From the NCBI GenBank assembly GCA_000729835.1, contig JFHB01000102.1:44400-108399 (forward strand): DNA of 64,000 nt, read 5' to 3'. This DNA is from Atkinsonella hypoxylon. Lineage: Eukaryota > Ascomycota > Sordariomycetes > Hypocreales > Clavicipitaceae. The notes under the pieces were generated by a model. It worked only from the letters and a program-made list of their open reading frames with translations. It was not told the origin of the DNA and searched no databases. Below, one piece after another: positions 56,900 to 64,000 of the stretch. The position numbers were made by a program, and so were the translations under genes. How positions within the stretch are numbered: the stretch's first letter is position 1; each line of letters starts with the position of its first letter.

Positions 56900-59800
56900 C
56901 CTTAGCAGCTATATTATTATTGTTATGTTCTACTACAGCTTTATTATTAGCAGCTATAACTAACTATTCCTATAACCTTACTAGTAGTCCTGTAGCATCT
57001 AGATACTTTTCGTGAAATTTAACTAAAGCTAACGCTGTATTAGCTAAATTCCTTGCTAGATACTATTAATTATCTAGATTGTAACCCTTCTAACTAACTT
57101 AATATTCTAAGGTCTTATTCTAACCCTTTAATCTAAAGGCTAGCACTTAGTTAACTTTATATTCTACTTAATCTTAGATTTCCTATAGTTCTTCTAGCAC
57201 TACTAGTTGCTAAAGCAATAGATTAAATAGTGCCTTTTGTAGTCTATTTATATAAAATAAAGGAGATCCCTTAAACCAATTTAGAACGTTTAAAATAAAG
57301 CTATAGCCTCTCTTTTCAATTATTAACTATAGGCCTATATATTAAGAGTTAAGTTAGGTAGTTAGAGCAAACATTATAAAGCCTTTCTTTTGTATATAGA
57401 CTTTATTGCCTATATTAAAATTAACTTCCTTTCTTTTCTAATTAGCTTAGTTCTCTTGTACCTTCTAGGCTTTAACTGCATTTTGCTATATAAAGTCTTA
57501 TACTTCCTTTATTTATATAATAATGTTTTAAGCAGCTTATACTCTTTCTAAATTAATAAGATTAAATAGTTTATTATTTAATGCTAATAGATTCTATAGT
57601 AGTTAACCTAATAATACCTAAAGAGGATATATATTTAACAATAAGTGCTATAAGATATTATATATAAAGTTTAAAGCAGAAAGGTAAATACTCTACTGTT
57701 TCTAGTACTAATTAATGTAGAATTGCAACTTTTAATCTAGTTCCTAATTTATAATCTCTATAGCTCCCTAAGTCTATAGATATAAAGAACTTCTATAGCA
57801 TTATTTTATACTAGTTAGCTTATTAATTATTTCTAGGAATTTTAATATAAAGGGGCTAGCATTATTGCTAATCTAAACACTAAGCAGTTTAAGGAAATAG
57901 TATATATATTAATAATACTGTTGTGCAATCTTTTCTGCTGTATCTATCCTATAACCTAAGAGAGTAGCTATTAGGCAACTAAATTTACAAATAAACACCT
58001 ATATATAGTTATAACTAAATTTATCTAGAGGTATATCCTTGCCGTTAATAACTACCTACTTCTATACTCTATTTAGGACTAATAGGGGATATAATAAGCC
58101 TAGAGTCTTATTATAGTAAAGCTTATTGCAGTTGCAATTAGGATAATTTTTTACAAAAGTCTAGATATTGTAGTTTATTCTCTACTACTAATATTGCCTT
58201 TTAATAAGATTAATTGTTTTATACTAACCTCTATAGGCAAAAACAAGTAGTATATAAGCTTTATAGATTAACACTATATATAAAAAGATCTTTCTATTGC
58301 TAGTTTAGACTAAAACTACTAACTTTCTATTGTAAAAACCTAGGCTTTACTCTTTATTTTCTTTAACAATTAGATCTACTAAATCTAACCCTTAAAATCT
58401 CTTTTATATATTTAATATTATTATATTATTAATTTAATTAAGTAGTATTATTTTAAAAGTTTAATCTAGAGCTTCTTAGGCTTTAATAGTAAAGGTATTA
58501 ATAGTTTTTCTTAATAGAGTATTAGTAACAATATTATTCTTTCCTTTTTAATACTAAAAAGTAATATTAAAGTTAGCTAAGAAATTAGCCTATTTAATCT
58601 AATAAATTAATAGTAGCCTCTTAGTAAACTAATATAATAACGCTTAGTAATTAGTAATATTAAAGAATTAAGTACTAAGTAGTTTAAGTTTAAAGTACTA
58701 TAACGTTTAAACTATAGCTAATATTTCTTAATTCTAAATAGAATAAGCTCTTTCTACTAGTATTATAGTCTTACTAAAATACCTAATAGGTTTCTATTTA
58801 TTGTTGTCTTATAACTATAGAATTACTTCTTTAGTAGCGTTATAAGAAGCATTAGTTTTAGCTTAAGTTTTCTAACTAAGTTAAAAGAAAGCTAAGATAG
58901 GTGCTTAAGTTACTAACTTCTTTATTAGATTAAATGCTTATTATTACTTTAGTTTAATAATAAAAGCTATATCTTTCTTAAGTAAGTAATTTAGTAGTTC
59001 TACTATATTGCTAGTGTAACTGCAGAATATATAGATATAATTATATAACCTAAGGAAGAATCTTAGTGCAGTCTTAAAAGTTAAGTCTTTAATCTTCTAG
59101 CTAGTAATAGCTTTAATCTTAGCTAGATTAATTTATATACCTTTTCTAACTTTAATTATTATACCTAAATAGTTAATACTTTTTATATTAAACTAGGATT
59201 TCTTAATATTACCTTAAAGATTAGCTTTATATAACTAATAAATAACTTCTTTAATATAAAACTAATAAACCTTTTCTTCTTTATTATCTATATAGACTAG
59301 AATATTATTAATATAAGTACTAGTAAAGAGATTAAGTAATTTATTAAGCTAAGCATTAATAAATAATTACTACTAAGCTAGTCTAACTTTTAATCTAAAG
59401 AGAAGTACTTTCTATTAGAATATTTCTTAGTAAGTTTAAAAGGCAGTTAGGTATTAAGAGTCTACTTTAATTAATATTTAATTAAAAGCTCTAATAATAT
59501 TAATCTTACTTATTCTTTTAGCTTATTAGTAGTTAGCAATAGTTCCTCTAATGTTTAGGGTAGAAACTAATTAAGGCTTTAGAAAGTTATTAATCTATTA
59601 ATAATTTTAGCAGAAACGCCTCTTACTAGGGTAAGGTTTTAGAGTAAAAACATTTAATATAGGCTTTTTAGCTATATAGGGTTTAATTAATCTAGCTTTT
59701 AATAGTTCTTTAACGGCTTTCTTTTTTAAGAGGAGGTATTTAAGAGGGGTTCTATATATAAAAGAGGAGCTTAATAATAGTTTAGCTAATTCTAATATAA

Positions 59801-60270
59801 TATTATAACTAAAGCAACTAGGTAGTAATACTATAGTAGCTTTCTTTAAAAAGAATTCTTTTAAATATACTAACTGTAAAGAAATTAACTCTTTTACTAA
59901 CTTAATATACTCTAGATCCTTATTCTTATAAAAGAGAATAGCTTTACTTATATATATTTTCTACTAAGCTTATGCTTTAAGGGCTTAAAGACTAACTATA
60001 GGTAGTAAGACTATTTAATTAATAAAGGCTATAGCTTTATTAGGCATTTATAACTTCTTCTATTGCAATTAACAAGAGTTAGCTTTAATTTAGGCTTATA
60101 GCTCTACTATATTAACTAGAGGTTTAGTTAAATCTTTACTTAAAGTTAGAGTAATCTCTTCTTAAGGATTTAGGCGTTTTAGGATCTAGTAGATTAAATG
60201 CTTTTTACAATTAATTTAATTGTTTATTCTCTAGTTATATTATAAGGCATTTTTCTAAACTATAGAATTA
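56900..60270 (-). pseudogene. Gypsy-3 pol (RT-RNase H-integrase-chromodomain)
   Basis: Minus-strand frame. Reverse transcriptase ~59700-59000 includes a mutated RxCxxY-type segment near 59610, a TAFQT segment near 59440 and a YINN box near 59290-59310 (YxDD expected), followed by LGIIIKVRKGIQ-type residues. RNase H is at ~58900-58500. Integrase ~58240-57300 has the zinc-binding end KNYPNCN-like near 58150 and a core with DGKD and FICKFS-like segments. The C-terminal chromodomain (~57180-57000) has a Val-Ser-x-Lys-Gly-Tyr core and ends in a VKFHEKY-like helix. Stops are at Gln/Trp codons. The upstream part (protease, gag) was removed where Gypsy-4 starts. Confidence 0.82.
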
Positions 60271-60275
60271 ACCTT

Positions 60276-60485
60276 TGTTACGGGATAATCCTACGGACCC
60301 GCAGGTCACTAGTGCACGTAACCGCAATTATGTATAAGTAGTTAGAAGCAACGCTTAAGTAGTTAGATTGAACAATCAATAATTATTTACTAGAATATTA
60401 TTATTAGATGCTCCTTACAGAAGCTCTTACAACTCCCCTTACGAATTATTATATAATCTATTAAATCTAACAACCTACAGTTACA
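60276..60485 (+). repeat. Gypsy-4 5' LTR (right border approximate)
   Basis: Begins TGTTACGGGATAATCC; a plausible end is CAGTTACA at ~60485. The second LTR is outside the window, so the border is inferred from the terminal bases only. Confidence 0.5.
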
Positions 60486-60559
60486 TCTAATAAACCTACA
60501 TTAGATTCTACTATAATAAGTAGTAGTAATTGCTTCTAATTGTTGCTAACTCTCCTTAA

Positions 60560-63080
60560 GCTTAAAAAGCTAAAATCGCAATATTTAAAATAGAGCAACT
60601 TTAGAAGGAGCTTAGTAGAAGGAATTATATTTCTTTTATTAATAAAGAACTTAAAACTATACACTAATTCTACAAATTTTACTATTAAAATCTAGATTTC
60701 TAGATCTAAAAAAGGGATCTTATACCTTAAGAAAAAAGGAACTTACTACTTTATCTTACTTACTATAAATTTATTAATAAATAGCTTAAATTATATAACT
60801 AACCTAAGCTAGTAAAACTACCTTTTTATTAGAATACTATTAACGCTTCTATAGTATAGTAGATATAAAGGCAGGTTAATAGAATTATTAATAAGGCTAA
60901 ATCTACTAAACTTCTTATAGATTTACTAACAGTAATACTAAAAGGAAAAGCTAAGGCTAGATTATCTAGATTTAATAGCTTAAGAAATACTATTTATAAA
61001 GCTAGTGCTAGTTCTACCTAGAATATTAAAGGAAAGTAAGTATAGAGATCTAGATTTACACTACTTACTAAGGACCTAGATCTATTAAATATATCTTAAA
61101 CTACTAAGAAGAACTTACTAATTAAAGAACTAACTAAAATCTTACTGCTTTTATAAGCTTACTAAAGGTTTTATACCCTTAAGCTAAGGTATAAAGTAAA
61201 GAAAGCAGTAAAACTACTTAAAAAAAGAAACTCTTTACTAGAATAGTTTATAGGTTTTTCTATAGAAATTAGTAGATAAATTAGTAGAATTAGAGGAGAA
61301 TTAATTAATAAAATTAGTAGATTATAAAGAGAATTAAACAATAAAATTGCTGCTCTTTAGGTAAAGTAATAATACTTAGCCTAAAAGATAAAGACTATAC
61401 TTAAACCTTAAAATAAATATAATAGGTAATACTATACCTAATAAGGCTCTTAACTTAAGGATTATAGGTAAAGGGCTTTTAATTCTTACTTACCCCTAAA
61501 AGATAACTAGAACTAGAAGTAAGGTTAAAAGTAACCCCTAAGTAAAAGAAACTATATAATGTAGAGATACTCTAAATACTTTAGTACTTTTCTAAAAGAA
61601 TAAAAGCTACTATAATTTCTAAAGAATCTATTAAAGTAATACTATAATAGTAAAGCTAAGAAAAGCTAAAATGCTAAAAAAAGACTAAAACTAAGTATTT
61701 AGTAACTTTAAATATTAGTATATAAATTAGTAAGCACTACACTATATTAGAAACAATAATCTCTAGCTAAATCTAGTAAATAAGAGACTAGATCTATATT
61801 AAAAGCAGAATAACTAGAGTAATATATAGTTCTAAACCCTTAAGGAATAAATAGATTCTATATAGAAGATTACTAATATTAGTTACTTTAAACCCTTTAA
61901 CAATAGAAATATCTATAAGCTAATTTTATATAAAGAAAAGCATACTATTTTCTATAATATAGAGCTATAGATCTAAGCTGTTAAAGACTACTGTAGCTAT
62001 AGTATAATTAATGCTTAAGAAGCTATTTATATTAAGCTCTAAACCTTCTTTAAAAGAAACGCATTAATATAGTATAAATAGTATCTAGATTACTATAAAA
62101 AGACAGCTATTTTTAGCAGTTTAAACTCTATTTATACTGCTATCTATAAAGAATTTAGTATATAGATCTAAAATGCAATAATATAGCTAGATTTAGCTAA
62201 GTTTATAGAGTAAAATATAATTAAAGAAAAATTATTTAGGGAATTTACCTCTAGAGTATTCTAATATACTTATATAAATAGTAAAACTACTAATCTTTAG
62301 CTTCTTTTAAGACTTTATTATAAGCTATACTTAGGATTATAATAGCTATACTTAATTTTAACAGTAAAAGACCTAAGATCTATATATATTACTATAGTAA
62401 ATAATAAGGTTAAAGATCTATAAGAATGCCTAAAGGATCTAAGAAAATAATAAAAATTAAAAGACTATAAAGAAGGTACTAATACTTACTATACTTAAAG
62501 TAAATCTAATAGTAAGAACTCTAAAAACAATAAAGCAGCTTAAGGTAACTAAGCTAACTAAAATAAAAGCAATAGTTAATTTTAGTTCTAACCTCTATTC
62601 TATAAAAATTACTAAAATAATTATACTTAATACCTACTGTAAAACTAAAGGAATTAGCTACTAAAAGAGCAGTAACTTTAGCCTTAATAGAACTAGGATT
62701 TAGAAGCTAGCTAGAATTATTAGCTAAAGCTATAGTATCTTTAGCAGCTTTAATATTTTTAACAATAAAGCCTACTATAGAATAATAAAGAATATACCTA
62801 TATAATAACGTTTAAAGATAAATCTAACTAGAAAGACTATAAAAAGTACCTTAAAAGTTATAAATACTAGCTATTAGAAGAAGAAGAGATAGTTAATACT
62901 AATAAGCTACTAACTAGCCTAGAATCTAACTTTATTAAAACCTATTTTACTAAAAGTAAAGAAAAGTAAAAGAAAAAGGTTTAAATAAAGGTAAACTAAA
63001 AGAATTTATAGAGAATCTAGATAGAGTAAGTAGTTAAAGTAGTTATAAAGCTATAGATTATTAAATTTAGTATTCTAAAG
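60560..63080 (+). pseudogene. Gypsy-4 gag-like region
   Basis: Plus-strand frame (for example 60587-61440), Lys/Gln/Leu-rich, with TAG/TAA at presumed Gln codons. Segments include a KAKARLSRF stretch near 60950 and coiled repeats of the form ISR-x-RGELINKISR near 61270-61340. Later segments (61700-63000) are Asn/Gln-rich with an acidic LEEEE stretch near 62880. The frame of the downstream protease differs. About 830 codons is unusually long for a gypsy gag, so two proteins or a gag with an extra domain are possible. No zinc knuckle could be recognised. Confidence 0.5.
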
Positions 63081-63089
63081 TTAAATTCC

Positions 63090-63488
63090 TTTCTAAAGAT
63101 TCCTATTTAATTCTACAATAAAGGACTATTACATTAGATCTATCTAGATACTAGAACCTCTTTAGTGCTAATTAATAAAGTATAGTTAACTTAGTTTAGT
63201 TAGAATATAAAATAGGTAAAAATAGAGCTAAAACTAGTTACTAGAGTGCAGTTATTCTTCTATATCTCTAAGATAGCTATATTTAACTTCTATATCCCTA
63301 GATCTATATATAGTATACCTATAACTAGCTATTTTATAGTTATAGCTAACGTAATAAGTAACTTAGGACTAAAGCTCCTTTTAGGTTTAACCTTTCTCTA
63401 TAATTATAGTGTAAAAATCGATTTTGTTTGCCCTAAAGTAACTATTAGGTTTATTTATAATATAGTTATAGAAATATATATCTTTTAA
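63090..63488 (+). pseudogene. Gypsy-4 retropepsin domain
   Basis: Aspartic protease remnant. The active-site codons at 63147-63155 read Asp-Thr-Arg followed by Thr-Ser, where Asp-Thr-Gly is required (GGA to AGA). It continues through a TAG at a former Gln into a stop-free part from 63246, with PITSYFIVIANVI and then LGLKLLLGLTFLYNY, the latter matching the (I/L)LG-x-x-(F/W)L motif near the end of retropepsins, and a VKIDF end. The stretch from 63246 to 63488 is open only because few Gln codons occur there. Confidence 0.65.
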
Positions 63489-64000
63489 CTAATTTTAAAG
63501 ATTCTATATTAAAATATAACAGCAGTATAAGCTATAATAATTCTGCTAAAATTATAGGAATATATTCTAGTTAAATAGAAGGAGGTACTAGTTAATAAGA
63601 AAGCTACTGCTTACTATATATACTTAAAGTCTAACCTTATTCTAGATATATTGCTTAGTATAACTAACTAGGAATAAATAGTAGCCTATAACTATTTAGA
63701 TAAATTTATTATAATTTAAAAAAATTAAAAGGTTGCTTATCTCTAGTATAATAAAGAGCTTAAGGCTAACTATATAATTATAAACCTATTTAATTTATAT
63801 ATATATTTTTCTAAGAATATTACACCTAATAAGAGTCTATTATTTACAAAAGATTATAAAATACAGAAGAAAGGTAATAGTAGCGAATTTAACCCTAAAA
63901 AAGTTAATAATAGTATCTCTATATATAGAATCTCTTATCCTAAGGATATACTATATATCTATAATAAATATAAGGTTAAGGTAGAAAACTTAAACTTAAA
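63489..64000 (+). other. Gypsy-4 downstream of protease, RIP-mutated
   Basis: AT-rich continuation of Gypsy-4 without a recognisable domain before the window ends; reverse transcriptase would be expected further right. Confidence 0.4.

Larger units (their letters stand above)
56505..60275 (-). mobile_element. Gypsy-3, chromovirus, 3' part (minus strand)
   Basis: From right to left: pol cut at 60275 by Gypsy-4, integrase, chromodomain, purine tract and 3' LTR (56505-56814). The 3' LTR sits in Gypsy-2 gag. Gag and 5' LTR are absent from the window. Internal sequence is heavily RIP-mutated while the outer part of the LTR is not. Confidence 0.88.
60276..64000 (+). mobile_element. Gypsy-4, LTR retrotransposon, 5' part (runs off window)
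   Basis: Starts with a TGTTACGGGATAATCC LTR edge that interrupts Gypsy-3 pol, then a long gag and a retropepsin on the plus strand. The remainder lies beyond 64000. The first ~90 bp of the LTR keep normal composition; the rest is strongly AT-rich. Confidence 0.75.

Noticed and set aside
1..64000. tRNA, rRNA or host protein-coding genes
   Set aside because: No tRNA cloverleaf, no rRNA motif and no intact frame with host-like codon use were found. The methionine-tRNA resemblance at 28076 and 21195 is limited to a primer site.

Overview
The window looks like a piece of a filamentous ascomycete (Pezizomycotina-type) genome. It has TTAGGG telomere units, Ty1/copia and Ty3/gypsy (chromodomain) LTR retrotransposons and a pogo/Fot1-type transposon. 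Nearly everything is degraded in the way repeat-induced point mutation (RIP) acts: C-to-T and G-to-A changes, loss of CpA/TpG, excess TpA, and transposon frames full of TAA/TAG where Gln (CAA/CAG) or Trp (TGG) codons stood. I find no intact host gene, no tRNA, no rRNA and no CRISPR array. This is an AT-rich block of nested transposons. Family names used here (Gypsy-1 to -4, Copia-1, Copia-2, 'TTGTCGCC repeat') are local labels only.

Left part (1-21117). An inverted Gypsy-1 remnant (copy 0) carries a Copia-1 solo LTR (833-20529). That LTR is split by a full Gypsy-1 element (1a, 1350-20331). Element 1a is in turn interrupted by a 489-bp TTGTCGCC repeat (6546-7034), a pogo-like transposon with 39-bp perfect inverted repeats (7911-9744), and a second full Gypsy-1 element (1b, 11197-19990) inside its 3' LTR. 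Element 1b itself holds another Copia-1 solo LTR (14727-15432). Each of these insertions is bounded by a target-site duplication that can be read directly, so their order can be reconstructed. After this stack comes a GC-rich, unmutated island (20535-21084) ending in a head-to-head telomere repeat junction (21085-21117), the form expected for an end-to-end chromosome fusion.

Middle part (21118-51419). A truncated Copia-2 element (copy 1) meets Copia-1 copy A (minus strand, 22624-42786). Copy A is split by a complete Copia-1 copy B (27380-35210, plus strand) and a complete Copia-2 copy C (35926-42104, minus strand). A truncated TTGTCGCC repeat follows, then Copia-2 copy D (minus strand), itself split by Copia-2 copy E (43259-48095, plus strand, reverse transcriptase deleted), which carries a Gypsy-1 solo LTR. 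All four Copia-2 copies carry a short telomere-like (CCCTAA)n tract and a tandem repeat in the untranslated leader. Both copia families have a primer-binding site matching the anticodon loop of a methionine tRNA.

Right part (51420-64000). A minus-strand gypsy gag/protease remnant (Gypsy-2) is interrupted by a Copia-1 solo LTR, a fresh-looking 315-bp solo LTR and two TTGTCGCC repeats. A minus-strand chromovirus pol (Gypsy-3, with 3' LTR at 56505-56814) was inserted in the Gypsy-2 gag. Gypsy-3 is cut at 60276 by a plus-strand gypsy-like element (Gypsy-4) whose gag and retropepsin run to the window end.

The parts most worth following up are the telomere junction with its unmutated coding island, and the telomere-like tract that is constant in the Copia-2 leader.
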